DNA of 64,000 bases from Hofstenia miamia (GCA_004352715.1 SCFE01000008.1:664373-728372), one strand, 5' to 3'. Shown: positions 35,727 to 47,210, counted from the first letter of the stretch. Notes: generated by a model from the sequence alone, not told the origin. Made by a program: numbers and translations.

Positions 35727-36437
35727 TAAAGGCCGAGTGACGCCCGTTACACTTTTGATTGGTTGAGAGGTGGGCAGAAGCCTGTGCCACTTTTTTCTGA
35801 TTGGTCGAGAGGGGTGGCCTTTGACCTGAGATGCTGTGGATATTGCCGGAGGTGTTGTGCTGACGTCATGGAAGTAGTGTACTTTTACTAGTTTTTGTGT
35901 TATTTATGTGGCCTAATTTAGTTTGCATTTTTTAGTTTACAGTTTTTTATGTTATTTATATGGCCTAATTTAGTTTGCATTTTTTAGTTTACATTACAGT
36001 TTTTTATGTTATTTATATGGCCTAATTTAGTTTGCATTTTTCTACTTTCACACATTAGCTTACATTTTTTTAGTTTTACTTTCACACATTACCTTACATT
36101 TTTTAGTTTTACTTTCACACATTACATACTTGTTTTTTATTAACATACATGACATTGGAAAATACCACATTAATTTAGTTTACATACTTATTTAACATAT
36201 TAGTATTTTTATAAACATACATGCACATTGGAAAAATACCATATAATTATACATGTTTGCAGATTGTTACATCTTTTACCAACTTTTATACAGCTAACTT
36301 TTCTTTACACTCCCTTTTGGTTTATATGATTTTTTTCAGGTTGTACACATTTGGTGACTGATTAATCTTTTATCGACTTTTCCACATTGTTCACTTTTTG
36401 TATGTGTTTATAGACTGATACACATTCATTGACTTAC
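35722..36437 (+). repeat. Polinton 1 left terminal inverted repeat
   Basis: Starts AGTAGT; contains two inverted CCAAT boxes (35758-35762, 35800-35804), TGACGTCA (35861-35868), three tandem copies of GCCTAATTTAGTTTGCATTT and three of TTTTACTTTCACACATTA. The inner part is complementary to 41640-42237. Confidence 0.85.
35861..35868. promoter_or_regulatory. TGACGTCA (CRE/ATF-like) site in Polinton terminus
   Basis: Lies 139 bp inside the element end, after two CCAAT boxes. It may act in a promoter or replication origin within the repeat; inferred only. Confidence 0.4.
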
Positions 36438-37437
36438 NNNNNNNNNNNNNNNNNNNNNNNNNNNNNNNNNNNNNNNNNNNNNNNNNNNNNNNNNNNNNNN
36501 NNNNNNNNNNNNNNNNNNNNNNNNNNNNNNNNNNNNNNNNNNNNNNNNNNNNNNNNNNNNNNNNNNNNNNNNNNNNNNNNNNNNNNNNNNNNNNNNNNNN
36601 NNNNNNNNNNNNNNNNNNNNNNNNNNNNNNNNNNNNNNNNNNNNNNNNNNNNNNNNNNNNNNNNNNNNNNNNNNNNNNNNNNNNNNNNNNNNNNNNNNNN
36701 NNNNNNNNNNNNNNNNNNNNNNNNNNNNNNNNNNNNNNNNNNNNNNNNNNNNNNNNNNNNNNNNNNNNNNNNNNNNNNNNNNNNNNNNNNNNNNNNNNNN
36801 NNNNNNNNNNNNNNNNNNNNNNNNNNNNNNNNNNNNNNNNNNNNNNNNNNNNNNNNNNNNNNNNNNNNNNNNNNNNNNNNNNNNNNNNNNNNNNNNNNNN
36901 NNNNNNNNNNNNNNNNNNNNNNNNNNNNNNNNNNNNNNNNNNNNNNNNNNNNNNNNNNNNNNNNNNNNNNNNNNNNNNNNNNNNNNNNNNNNNNNNNNNN
37001 NNNNNNNNNNNNNNNNNNNNNNNNNNNNNNNNNNNNNNNNNNNNNNNNNNNNNNNNNNNNNNNNNNNNNNNNNNNNNNNNNNNNNNNNNNNNNNNNNNNN
37101 NNNNNNNNNNNNNNNNNNNNNNNNNNNNNNNNNNNNNNNNNNNNNNNNNNNNNNNNNNNNNNNNNNNNNNNNNNNNNNNNNNNNNNNNNNNNNNNNNNNN
37201 NNNNNNNNNNNNNNNNNNNNNNNNNNNNNNNNNNNNNNNNNNNNNNNNNNNNNNNNNNNNNNNNNNNNNNNNNNNNNNNNNNNNNNNNNNNNNNNNNNNN
37301 NNNNNNNNNNNNNNNNNNNNNNNNNNNNNNNNNNNNNNNNNNNNNNNNNNNNNNNNNNNNNNNNNNNNNNNNNNNNNNNNNNNNNNNNNNNNNNNNNNNN
37401 NNNNNNNNNNNNNNNNNNNNNNNNNNNNNNNNNNNNN
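36438..37437. other. Assembly gap (1000 N)
   Basis: Gap inside Polinton 1, between its left terminal repeat and the core-like ORF. Confidence 0.99.
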
Positions 37438-37476
37438 GGTATCAAACTAATATCAAGTGTCAATGTGTACAGCTAT

Positions 37477-37965
37477 TTATACCAAATTCTTAAAAATGTC
37501 AGTTTTCTTTTTGATGGGTTTCTTTTTGACTATGTGTGGACTAGGTTTACATTGCTTTTTTGCACTGGAAACTGTAAATTGTTTAATTCCACATTTTGTT
37601 TTAATTGTTTTTGTTATCCTCCCTGGTTCAGAGAAGCCATTACTCGTTTGTTTACGATTCCGATGTTGTTTATTAAATTGATTCCTGAATGTGTTTTTCA
37701 CTACATTGGTAATTCTTCATTTTAAAACTTTTTTCACATCTTTGCCAGAGACTATGTTGTTTAAACTCGAAATTGATTCATCCAAAATCTCATTACCAAT
37801 ATTGCTTAATACATTTTTCAAGAGTGGAATCATTTTCAATGCTAGTGGTATGGCAATGCGTCTGAGTGTGGTAATTACTCCAAAACCTTTTTGACAAGTT
37901 ATTGCTGTAGGGTTTCTACCACTTGCTTGTTCACTATAATATCGCTCTATACTGAATGATTTGAC
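37477..37965 (-). pseudogene. Polinton core/membrane-active-like small protein, broken
   Basis: Minus-strand coding begins near 37965 with YYSEQASGRNP and a glycine/hydrophobic helix region (KGFGVITTLRRIAIPLALKM). An in-frame TGA near 37735 follows, and then a very basic tail (37701-37477; NQFNKQHRNRKQ, KKKPIKKKTD). A 'GxGxxxxxxxRxxxPLxxxxxP' helix followed by a basic tail is typical of a small Polinton/adintovirus protein likened to adenovirus core or lytic proteins. Its place beside the integrase supports this. The in-frame stop makes it a probable pseudogene. Confidence 0.5.
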
Positions 37966-38083
37966 AATTACACATATAAGTTATTTATACTATTCTATTC
38001 TTGTCCATGCACACTTCCTAATTACTCTAGTCAATTCCTGTTGGTAGAATTTTCCTTTAATTATTTTGCCATCAATGTCACTA

Positions 38084-38943
38084 CTATTTGACATTTAATT
38101 CATATCTAATGGGGATCATGGGAAACAATTTGTTTATTTTAAAAACCTCTGTTTGAAATTGTGGTGAGTAGCCTTTTAGAAATGTGTAAACAGATTTTGA
38201 AATTCTTACCAGATCACCAAGGCGAAACAATGGTGGCTGGTAATATTTATTACTAACAGTCATTAGTTTTCCAATCAGGGTTGGTACATGTTTTTTTCTT
38301 ACAGAATTTGGAGACATACCTATTGTATGATTTACTCTGGAATTTAAGACACCAACAATTTGTTGAAGTTTATCTATATATTTATAACCCCCACTAAAGT
38401 GTAGATACTTGAATAGAATTTCTTTCAAACTCCTTATTGTTCTTTCCACACACACTGCTTTCATGTTTGCATTTGTGCTATACACTGTTATATTATTTCT
38501 ATTGCAGAAATCATTAAACACTCCTTTAAATTCTGTTCCCTGATCAACCCAAATCTTTTTCACATTACACCAGTTATCAAATTTTTTAAAAGCAGACAAC
38601 ACATGACTAGCAGTTTTATTATACAATGGTTGTACACGAAATTTTTTTGACAAAATATCATAACAAACAAGTAAGTACTTTATCCCTCGATTGTATGATG
38701 CTAGACTGCCAAATCCATAGTCCATAATTTATCAATGCCAGATGCAATAACACACTGACGTGGGAATTTTCTCACAGCTGACTTGTGTATAGTGTATGTA
38801 TCATTTGTAGCAAGGAAATTTCTTACATTTTCCAGAGTTATTTTTGGGAATATCAATCTAGCTTTGCAATACAACTCATAAGCACCTCCAAAACTAGCAG
38901 ATGATCTTAATGAGGTGTACAACTGGTGCAAGTGTTTATCCAT
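38084..38943 (-). pseudogene. Polinton integrase (rve family), one frameshift
   Basis: The DDE-type integrase inserts the element into host DNA. ATG at 38943 (MDKHLHQLYTSLRSSAS). Residues KLWTMDLAV carry the first catalytic Asp; at about 38705-38725 the frame shifts by one base, then continues SYNRGIKYLLVCYDILSKKF, WVDQGTEFKG (second Asp) and VCVERTIRSLKEIL (catalytic Glu), followed by the rve-end segment with PPLFRLGDLVRISK (SH3-like tail). Both halves together are about 290 residues, normal for a Polinton integrase. Its ATG overlaps the stop of the upstream ORF (ATGGATAA), suggesting coupled genes. Only the frameshift disables it, and that could be a sequencing error. Confidence 0.88.
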
Positions 38944-39421
38944 TAAAATAATTCCAAACCATAAGTTCTTTTCTATTTATAGCCTTATAAACACGATTAT
39001 TTTTAACCAGTTGGGCGGGGATTGTACCAATACTTTTTAAAAGTGCATGGACACGTTGGTTTAGTCTTTTGTTTGGTGTTTGCAAGGCGTTTTTGAATTT
39101 GGTAAATGAAAATGAGCCAGCACTTGTATAAATTGCATCATCATGTAGGAGAGCACTTGTATTTGAACTGTTTAAAAGGTTTTTTAATTCATCACTGGTT
39201 GTGTTATCCTGTTGACATTGTCATTGAGTGGGTGTTTGAACAGCATTGAATTTTACTTGTATATCATCTTGAACAAAAGGGGTTTGTTGTTGTTGTGTGG
39301 AATAACAATTACTTGATTTTAACTGGATACTATCACTGTCAATATGTTGTTCTTGACAGCAATCTGATGTTAATCTATTGTAATTTTCCAGAGAAATAAG
39401 CACCATTTCAACCACGGACAT
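38935..39421 (-). pseudogene. Conserved small Polinton ORF upstream of integrase
   Basis: The frame runs from ATG at 39421 through a glutamine-rich stretch (YSTQQQQTPF), one in-frame TGA near 39223, and then on in the same frame (SDELKNLLNSSN, KRLNQRVHALLKSIGTIPAQ) to a stop overlapping the integrase ATG. About 160 codons in all. Its function is unknown; the place and the tight overlap suggest a Polinton gene. The single TGA is the only break. Confidence 0.45.
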
Positions 39422-39690
39422 TGTATATAATGATTTGAGATTTTAATGTGTTTATATATTATATATAGTTCATCATAATGTGTAAAAGACAATTGAAAAA
39501 TGCTAGTCCATTTGATGCTCTTAGAATTGTAATTTTTTCGACTTTGAATGTTTTAATAGTGTGGTCTCCACATACTGACGGTATTTTAGAAATGTAGTCT
39601 TTTCATCACCAAGTGGGATAATTCCTTGTTGAATAGTTAAAAACGATCCCTCGTACTAAATTTAAAGTTTGATCATCTCCTAGGAGTTAT
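39422..39690. other. Spacer between Polinton ORFs
   Basis: AT-rich; no ORF recognised. Confidence 0.4.
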
Positions 39691-39693
39691 GTC

Positions 39694-40344
39694 TTAGACT
39701 TTTTCGAGCATGCCATTAGGAATATGTAAATGATGCGTTCTTGAATCAGTTCCATAGAAAATTTGTCTACCTTCAAGGTTTGTTGAAAGACGTAATTCAT
39801 TTGGAATGTCCTGAGCGACATTTATAAACAAATAACCATATGGTTTGCTAACGGCCTTTTTATATGCAGCCAACAATTCATGCATAATCCCCATCTGGGT
39901 TCCTAAAATTCTAATCTGTGCTCTGTCATGCACTTGAATAATGTCTCTTTGAAAAAACTGAATGGGTGATTAATACAATACCACAATTTAAATGCCTTCC
40001 AGTGATAATGAGGTTAGCAAATGCCTCTGATTGTAGCATAGTTTCACTCATATCATCAAATACTGTTAATGAGTTTTGAACACTATTTTCATCTGTAAAC
40101 TATTCTCATCTAGTAAACTTTCTGAAAATTCCTTGAAAAATTCCACACACTTCATTTTCACTTTAAATTTGCTATAAATATTACTTTGGAAGTGATGGTA
40201 AAAAACGATTGCTTTGGAATATCTATCAAAATAATCTTTATCATTTAATTTCCCAAGTAAGCTTGTTTTTCCTGAATTTGATGGACCACTGAAAATTAAA
40301 AACGTTTGAGTGTTTTGCAAAGGAACAACATTGAATGTGGGCAT
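39694..40344 (-). pseudogene. Polinton packaging ATPase (FtsK/HerA, A32-like), frameshifted
   Basis: ATP-driven genome packaging enzyme of Polintons and related viruses. ATG at 40344; Walker A FSGPSNSGKTSLLGK near residues 18-32; a second piece has the Walker B-like LTVFDDM (about 40060), then ANLIITGRHLNCGIVLITH, the arginine-containing sensor region; the C-terminal piece (39933-39694) has AQIRILGTQMGIM and ends near GMLEKV. At least two frame changes separate the pieces. Total coding length of about 210 residues is near normal. It lies upstream of the integrase on the same strand. Confidence 0.85.
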
Positions 40345-41480
40345 GGTTTCTTTATAATGAGAATACTAAAAATTTTACATTAATTTATATATTTTTTTTA
40401 AAAACCAAACACTTAGTTTCAAATTATTTACATTTTCTTCTCAATATTATATATTGCATGTACTAAATCAAATTTAATGTATGCTCTACTAATGTATTTT
40501 TTCTCAAGTTTTTTATTAGTTATATTAGTAAAACTAAATTATTTTTCAAGTATGCACTTGATTTATTTTTGTGCGCAAACCTCTGTTTTTACAAATATTT
40601 TATAAGTGGAATTAACTATTTTTAGCAGATGGGATTAAAGTGGCGTATTCTATTTGAGAAATGGAGAGTCAACTTCTCATACATTACAGTTTTTGATGTG
40701 CGGAATTAGCTTTGTGTGTTACTTTGCATCAAGCATAAAAGACCTGTGCAAATTATCAACTAAATATCACTTAACATGTCAGAGATTAAATGCTTCAGTA
40801 ATGGCTTTTTGGCAGATGCTAATAGGTTTTTGGATTGAAATTGCATGAAGACAATGTTTTCAGAGAAGGGAATGAGATGAGTAATTACCTCTATGTTTTG
40901 AAAACAGTCTTTAAGTCATGTGGTTCAATAAAATAACTTGATGTTTTGAAGACAGTTTTTAATGTCAAAGTGAACTTGGTTAACCATTTCCAAAATACGA
41001 CTCTACAAAAGAACTTGGTACATAATTTAATTTTATTCTTTTGCTGAAATAATTTATTTCCCAGTGTACATGTTTATAAATTATAAATGAATTTTTGCAT
41101 TGAATGTTTATCCAATTATATTCGTTTTATCTCTTTACATCACACATGATTAAACTAAATTATGTATGTTTTTGGTTTACAGATATATTTACAATTAGGT
41201 TTTGTTTTCCCTACATACACATTTTTTGATTAAAACTAAATTATGAGTGTTGAATTATTAAAACTTAAATTGATTTACCAGCTTTTGTTTCATTACTACA
41301 ATTGATTGAATTGACTAACTACAATTATTTATTTTTTAACTAATGTTACGAATTACAAACTAAAATTAATTGTAGACGTTTTGCTAATGAATTTAATGTG
41401 TCTCCCACTATACACATTTTCAAGTTTACATGTTTAGAACAAGAGCAGTGCATATCATGGAATTGTGAGAATTTGGCAAT
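40345..41480. other. Inner right part of Polinton 1
   Basis: No coding sequence is seen beyond a 64-codon chance ORF. Part of it (about 40840-41060) reappears in reverse complement at 46640-46860 in Polinton piece 2, so it is shared element sequence. Confidence 0.6.
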
Positions 41481-42237
41481 ACAAAACAATTGAAAAGTGG
41501 AACACCATGTGACGCATACAATTGTGTAAACAAGGCCTATAAATCAAATGAAGTTGAACAATGTGGAAAATTCGATAAAAGCAGTGAAATTCGGAAAATA
41601 CATGTACAGTGTATGCAGCCATATAACATTATAAAAAGCAAGTAAAAGTGAAAAAACATGGAAAAGTCGATGAATGTGTATCAGTCTATAAACACATACA
41701 AAAAGTGAACAATGTGGAAAAGTTGATAAAAGATGAATCAGTCACCAAACATGTACAACCCAAAAAATCAAATGAAATTGAACAATGGTGTGTAAGTTGA
41801 TGAATGTGTATCAGTCTATAAACACATACAAAAAAGTGAACAATGTGGAAAAGTTGATAAAAGATGAATCAGTCACCAATGTGTACAACCTGAAAAAATC
41901 ATATAAACCAAAAGGGAGTGTAAAGAAAAGTTAGCCATATAAAAGTTGGTAAAAGATGTAACAATCTGCAAACATGTATAATTATATTGTATTTTTGAAA
42001 AATGCATGTGTGTCTATAAATTATATTAATAAGTAACATTATATATATGTAAATTATTTTTACTTGGAAATATTTTTTGATTCCACTTTTTAAACAAGTA
42101 TGTAAATGTGGGAAAGTAATACATGTAAAGTAAGTTAATGTGGGAAAGTAAAACTAAAAAAATGTAAGTTAATGTGTGAAAGTAAAACTAAGAAAATGTA
42201 AATGTGGGAAGTAAGGCTAAAAAGTATGTAAATGTGG
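41481..42237 (-). repeat. Polinton 1 right terminal inverted repeat (continues into gap)
   Basis: Shares GACGCATACAATTGTGTAAA, GCAGCCATATAACATTATAA and the GTAAATGTGGGAAAGTAA repeats with the other ends. 41660-41900 is itself duplicated (two blocks with GTGTATCAGTCTATAAACAC). Confidence 0.85.
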
Positions 42238-43237
42238 NNNNNNNNNNNNNNNNNNNNNNNNNNNNNNNNNNNNNNNNNNNNNNNNNNNNNNNNNNNNNNN
42301 NNNNNNNNNNNNNNNNNNNNNNNNNNNNNNNNNNNNNNNNNNNNNNNNNNNNNNNNNNNNNNNNNNNNNNNNNNNNNNNNNNNNNNNNNNNNNNNNNNNN
42401 NNNNNNNNNNNNNNNNNNNNNNNNNNNNNNNNNNNNNNNNNNNNNNNNNNNNNNNNNNNNNNNNNNNNNNNNNNNNNNNNNNNNNNNNNNNNNNNNNNNN
42501 NNNNNNNNNNNNNNNNNNNNNNNNNNNNNNNNNNNNNNNNNNNNNNNNNNNNNNNNNNNNNNNNNNNNNNNNNNNNNNNNNNNNNNNNNNNNNNNNNNNN
42601 NNNNNNNNNNNNNNNNNNNNNNNNNNNNNNNNNNNNNNNNNNNNNNNNNNNNNNNNNNNNNNNNNNNNNNNNNNNNNNNNNNNNNNNNNNNNNNNNNNNN
42701 NNNNNNNNNNNNNNNNNNNNNNNNNNNNNNNNNNNNNNNNNNNNNNNNNNNNNNNNNNNNNNNNNNNNNNNNNNNNNNNNNNNNNNNNNNNNNNNNNNNN
42801 NNNNNNNNNNNNNNNNNNNNNNNNNNNNNNNNNNNNNNNNNNNNNNNNNNNNNNNNNNNNNNNNNNNNNNNNNNNNNNNNNNNNNNNNNNNNNNNNNNNN
42901 NNNNNNNNNNNNNNNNNNNNNNNNNNNNNNNNNNNNNNNNNNNNNNNNNNNNNNNNNNNNNNNNNNNNNNNNNNNNNNNNNNNNNNNNNNNNNNNNNNNN
43001 NNNNNNNNNNNNNNNNNNNNNNNNNNNNNNNNNNNNNNNNNNNNNNNNNNNNNNNNNNNNNNNNNNNNNNNNNNNNNNNNNNNNNNNNNNNNNNNNNNNN
43101 NNNNNNNNNNNNNNNNNNNNNNNNNNNNNNNNNNNNNNNNNNNNNNNNNNNNNNNNNNNNNNNNNNNNNNNNNNNNNNNNNNNNNNNNNNNNNNNNNNNN
43201 NNNNNNNNNNNNNNNNNNNNNNNNNNNNNNNNNNNNN
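42238..43237. other. Assembly gap (1000 N)
   Basis: The gap hides the outer right end of Polinton 1 and the 5' part of the next LINE. Confidence 0.99.
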
Positions 43238-44100
43238 TAAATATTAAAAAAACACAATTTATAATATTCTCCCCTAAGACAAACAGAAATTTCACAAAAA
43301 ACATAGAACTTAAATTAAATAGTGTACCAATAAAGCAAAGTGAATCTATTAACTATTTAGGTGTTGAAATTGACAATGATTTAAATTTCGAACAATTCTT
43401 CATGGCTAAAATTAAAAAAATGGCTTCCGGAGTTAGGTATCTTTATCATCTCAGAAATATTTCAAATACGTACCACAAACAATTAATAAATGCACTCTGC
43501 CTTTCACACTTTCAATATTGCTCATTCCTCTTTACAAATATTAATTCAAAACATTGTATCCTTCTGTCTAAAACTTTTAATTGGTCCCTCAAAATACTCA
43601 AATTGCACAAAAACATGACAATGCATCCGATTACTGATTAAAATACAAAATACTATCTCCTTATTATCAAATTCAAATGCATATGTTATCAATATTATTT
43701 AAATTCAAATTTGGCCAGGCCGCAATTTCGTTTTTAAAACAGTATATTAAATTAAATGAATGGTCTCAAACATTTTTATGCGTGGATAAATATTTTAATA
43801 GTTTTCACCACACAGCAACTAAATTATGGAATAACTTAAATAGAGAAATTAAATTTGAAAAAAATTACAGGAAATTCAGAAAGAAATTGCAAACATTCCT
43901 TTTTAATAGACAATGCCTACTTAATGACAATAATACACTACATTCATTTGAAAATTTTGTATAAAATGCACACACACACAACACACACATACACACATTT
44001 TAATATTATATATATTTATTATATTTGTAAATAGCTTTATGTAGTTTTGTAGTTTATAGTTTTTGTACCTTTTTCTTGCAGCAATAAATTACTCTTGAAT
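43238..44100 (+). mobile_element. LINE 3' portion: RT C-terminus
   Basis: Open from the gap to 43641: KKTQFIIFSPKTNRNFTKN, then SINYLGVEIDNDLNFEQFF and MASGVRYLYHLRNIS, the thumb/C-terminal part of a CR1/Jockey-like reverse transcriptase. It continues in another frame at 43677-43964 (FHHTATKLWNNLNREIKF). A (CA)n run (43969-43991) and GCAATAAATTACTCTTGAAT close the 3' end. The same family is present in inverse orientation at 50516-50740. Confidence 0.85.
43969..43991. repeat. (CA)n microsatellite
   Basis: CA run seen directly in the LINE 3' region. Confidence 0.85.
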
Positions 44101-44346
44101 CTTAAAAATCCTGAAATCTCACAAAGTTTTCAGTGCTCAGAAATGCTATTTCAAGGACCAGGGTTCTTAAATGAACGTTATTACTTAAAATGACAAGTCG
44201 TATGTATATTATATATAACTATTTCATAGTTCTTAGTTTCCCCTAGCTGATAAACATAAATACAACTGTAAAAATCATAAAAACTTACTATTTTCATTTC
44301 ATGAGCTCTTTTGCAGTGCCGACATCTGTTGAATAAGGAATTCCTT

Positions 44347-45268
44347 CCCTAGTAAATAAATTTGGAAAATTTGGCAAAAAATTGGCAAATATTTGGAAAG
44401 GATTTGCAAATCGATTCCAAATATTTGGCAAATATTTGCCAAACATTTGGCAAATTTTATGCAAATTTTCCAAATAATTTGCAAACTTTCCAAGAATTTA
44501 CCAAATATTTGGCAAATTTTCCAAATTTTGGTTAAATATATTAAACAATTACACTCATACATTTATTCAAAGAATTACAATTTCACCAGTTAGTTATTTA
44601 CAACAGCAGTTAATTAAACTGCCTACAAAGTATACATTTGAGTGTATACAGAGATGTAGAGACCCAACAGCAACAAGTCATAGTCTAAACTACAGCAGTC
44701 AACTGCCAACCATTTGCATTCATGCAGTGGCATGTCATTCAAACATCATAATTTTAAAATAAGGCAACATTGATTATATACCAAATAAGCTTGTTTATAT
44801 TTCATAACAATTCACTCAAAATTATGGCAATTATGAATTATAATTTAAGCATTTGTAAGTATGGTAGATTTAAAAATTATTTCTGGTATGAACATAAAAA
44901 AGTAAAGGAACACAGGTGATAACACTAGTCCATAACTAGTACTAATTGCGTACTTAAATGTTGCATAAATTATTCTTAGATATATAAATATTTTAATTGT
45001 TTATAATAGTAGTCAATAAAAAGTTGAAATTTTCGTTATATTGGTTTCAAAAATGTTTGAAATAGTTTATTATATATTACGCACACTTTTATTTATTCAA
45101 ATAAGCTGTAAATTAATGAATGTACAAATTGTACAAATTTGGAAAATTTGGCAATTATTTGGCAAATATTTGCCAAATATTTGGAATATTTCCATTTACA
45201 AAAATTATGCATTTTTATCCAAATATTTGGCAAATATTTGCCAAATTTTCCAAACGTATTTACTAGGG
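44347..45268. mobile_element. Foldback element with palindromic TTTGGCAAATATTTGCCAAA arrays
   Basis: The ends are inverted: CCCTAGTAAATA..TTTGGAAAATTTGGC at 44347 and its reverse complement ending at 45268. Each arm (about 44347-44530 and 45130-45268) consists of repeated TTTGGCAAATATTTGCCAAA-like palindromes. The 600-bp middle is unique and non-coding. No target duplication longer than 2 bp (TT) is seen. It interrupts the SGNH-like remnant. The family is unknown to me. Confidence 0.7.
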
Positions 45269-45516
45269 TTGTTACCTGTTTTACGTTGAGAAAACTTAGC
45301 ATTTGATTGTAATTTAGATCTCTCAATGACAAAACCTTTCTTTATGATAAGTGCAAGTTGTATGTAGCCATACCTGCCAAAATGTATACCATCATGAGTA
45401 TACAACAAGCTTTTTATGCAAACATTTTGACATAATTATTTGACAGTATGTCACATTGCGTAGAGAGGCTGATCTAATTCCGCTACTTTTTGGCTCATTT
45501 TGTCACTGCAATCTAG

Positions 45517-45917
45517 GGTTGGTACTTTTTATCAACATACAAAATCTTGAAACCGACATAGGGAACCTTGAGATCGACATAGCAAATCATTATGACAATA
45601 TGAACAAAAAATTTAGCATGAATGAGGTATACATATCAATTATAACAAAAGAAATATCAAAATTTAGTCTTAGCAGTTGTTTATTGAGTTGTAATCTATA
45701 CTAAATTATAAAATTTTATATTTGATTTCAGAAAATACTCAGATGAATATTTTAATGTACATATGGGAAAATTTTAAATGACCCATCTAATGTTATTAAT
45801 CCTCATACTTCATTCATGCTAAATTTTTGTTCATATTGTCATAATGATTTGCTATGTTGATCTGAAGGTTCCCTAAGTCAGTTTCAATATTTTGTATGTT
45901 GATAAAAAGTACCAACC
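45517..45917. mobile_element. MITE with ~115-bp inverted repeats and 9-bp target duplication
   Basis: Left arm 45517-45632 and right arm about 45795-45917 are near-perfect inverted copies (both start GGTTGGTACTTTTTATCAAC). The flanks are the same 9-mer GCAATCTAG (45508-45516 and 45918-45926). Long inverted ends plus a 9-bp duplication are typical of Mutator-like elements. It has no coding capacity, and its removal rejoins the SGNH-like frame. Confidence 0.85.
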
Positions 45918-46324
45918 GCAATCTAGTGGTGGCACAATGTCCATGAAGATCACATTCCCATTACATGATGATTTTGTCAATTCAATATTTGCTTTATGCT
46001 TTCTAAATCAACATCACTCAAAACATCATTGATTCCTTTATTAAAAATGATTCTTTTTAAGTTGTCTTAAGAATAATCATTCACCAAATTGAGGATGTCT
46101 TTTGAAGTTGCACCATGACAAGAGTGAACAGCTGTCTCTTCATTGCCAAGAAGTTACTTTGTCCTAAAAATTGCAGTCTGGAAATTCCAATCACCAGATT
46201 CTCTGTTTTTTCAGGTAAGTTTTTTCCTTTTACAACTTTTCTGTCGGCTTTTTCAGTATGTGCAGTCTGTGTTTCCTTTGGTTCACAGTTACTAAGTTGA
46301 AATTTGTAGAGATTTTTGAATAAT

Positions 46325-46636
46325 GAGTAGTAAAGGCTGAGTGACGCCTGTTACACTTTTTTCTGATTGGTTGAAAGTGGTGGCATTTGACCCTGAGATG
46401 CAGTGGATAATGCTGAAGGTGTTGTACTGATGCCATGGAAGCCATGTACTTTTACTAGTTTTTGTGTTATTTATGTGGCCTAATTTAGTTTGCATTTTTT
46501 AATTTGCATTAGTTTTTATGTTATTTATGTGGCCTAATTTAGTTTGCATTTTTCTACTTTCACACATTAGCTTAGATTTTTTTAGTTTTACTTTCACACA
46601 TTAGCTTACATTTTTTAGTTTTACTTTCACACATTA
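46325..46636 (+). repeat. Polinton piece 2 terminal repeat
   Basis: A shortened terminal repeat (about 310 bp) with the same modules as 35722-36437; the TGACGTCA is decayed to TGATGCCA. Confidence 0.8.
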
Positions 46637-47056
46637 CAAAGTGGAATCAAAAAATAAATAAATTAATTCAGCAAAAGAATAAAACAATAAATTTAAATTA
46701 TGTACCAAGCTCTTTTGTAGAGTCATATTATTTAAATGGTTAACCAAGTTCACTTCAACATTGAAAACTGTCTTCAAAACATTGAGTCATTTTATTCAAC
46801 CACATGACGTGAAATTGGAATGGCAGAGTGATATAAACTATTTGAAAACAACATGTCAACTTTTAAAAATAATTTTTCTTTTCAATTATTTTGTTATAAT
46901 ATTTTTGGTAAATTTTGTTTTTTTATGCAAACAATTATATTTTATAAACTCAATTTTTTATTTTGGGATTAGTTCTAGGACATTTGACCAAAATCACCTG
47001 CTTGTAAAAAATATCAAACACATTTTCATTATTTGAATTGTACATATTCTCTCTCC

Positions 47057-47210
47057 CACCACTGCCAATGTGATGGAAACAGAGCTTCTTTTACAGTTTT
47101 TGGTAAATTATTTCTTTTGTAATTTATTTTATNCACCACTGCCAATGTGATGGAAACAGAGCTTATTTTACAATTTTTGGTAAATTATTTCTTTTGTATT
47201 TTATTTTATT
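47057..47210. repeat. Tandem copy across a single N (probable artefact)
   Basis: 47057-47132 is repeated nearly exactly at 47134-47210 with one N (47133) between; most likely a failed overlap in assembly. Confidence 0.7.

Larger units (their letters stand above)
35722..42237. mobile_element. Polinton (Maverick) element 1, internally deleted
   Basis: The left terminal repeat begins AGTAGTAAAGGCCGAGTGAC at 35722. The right repeat is inverted at about 41485-42237 and runs into a gap. Between them, all on the minus strand, are a core-like ORF, a conserved small ORF, integrase and packaging ATPase. Full Polintons are 15-20 kb and encode DNA polymerase B, protease, major capsid and penton proteins; these are not visible, and the 1-kb gap at 36438 is too short for a polymerase. 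This is therefore a deleted copy of about 7 kb. The left flank 6-mer is CATTAG; the matching right duplication is hidden in the gap. Confidence 0.85.
44290..46320 (-). pseudogene. SGNH/GDSL-hydrolase-like gene remnant, split by two insertions
   Basis: Reading the minus strand from 46320: NLVIGISRLQFLG (block I, usual Asp/Ser context altered), HSCHGATSKDIL (Gly block), IIFNKGINDVL (the G-x-N-D block), then FMDIVPPLDC; after the insertion at 45517-45917, DKMSQKVAELDQPLYAM, and THDGIHFGRYGYIQLALIIK with the final catalytic Asp and His. A second insertion (44347-45268) then separates the last codons (LFNRCRHCKRAHEMK). The order and spacing fit the SGNH esterase fold. Stops and frameshifts are present. 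Such domains occur alone and in ORF1 of some LINEs. The Polinton terminus at 46325 lies just beyond its 5' end. Confidence 0.6.

Noticed and set aside
36426-37493. Long ORFs across N runs (also at 25324, 42135-43641 and 49225-50618)
   Set aside because: Length comes from untranslatable Ns; only the short non-N ends are real sequence.
44299-44593. ORFs of repeated IWQIFAK/ANICQIF units (also 45041-45332)
   Set aside because: These are translations of the TTTGGCAAATATTTGCC palindrome arrays on both strands, not a repeat protein.
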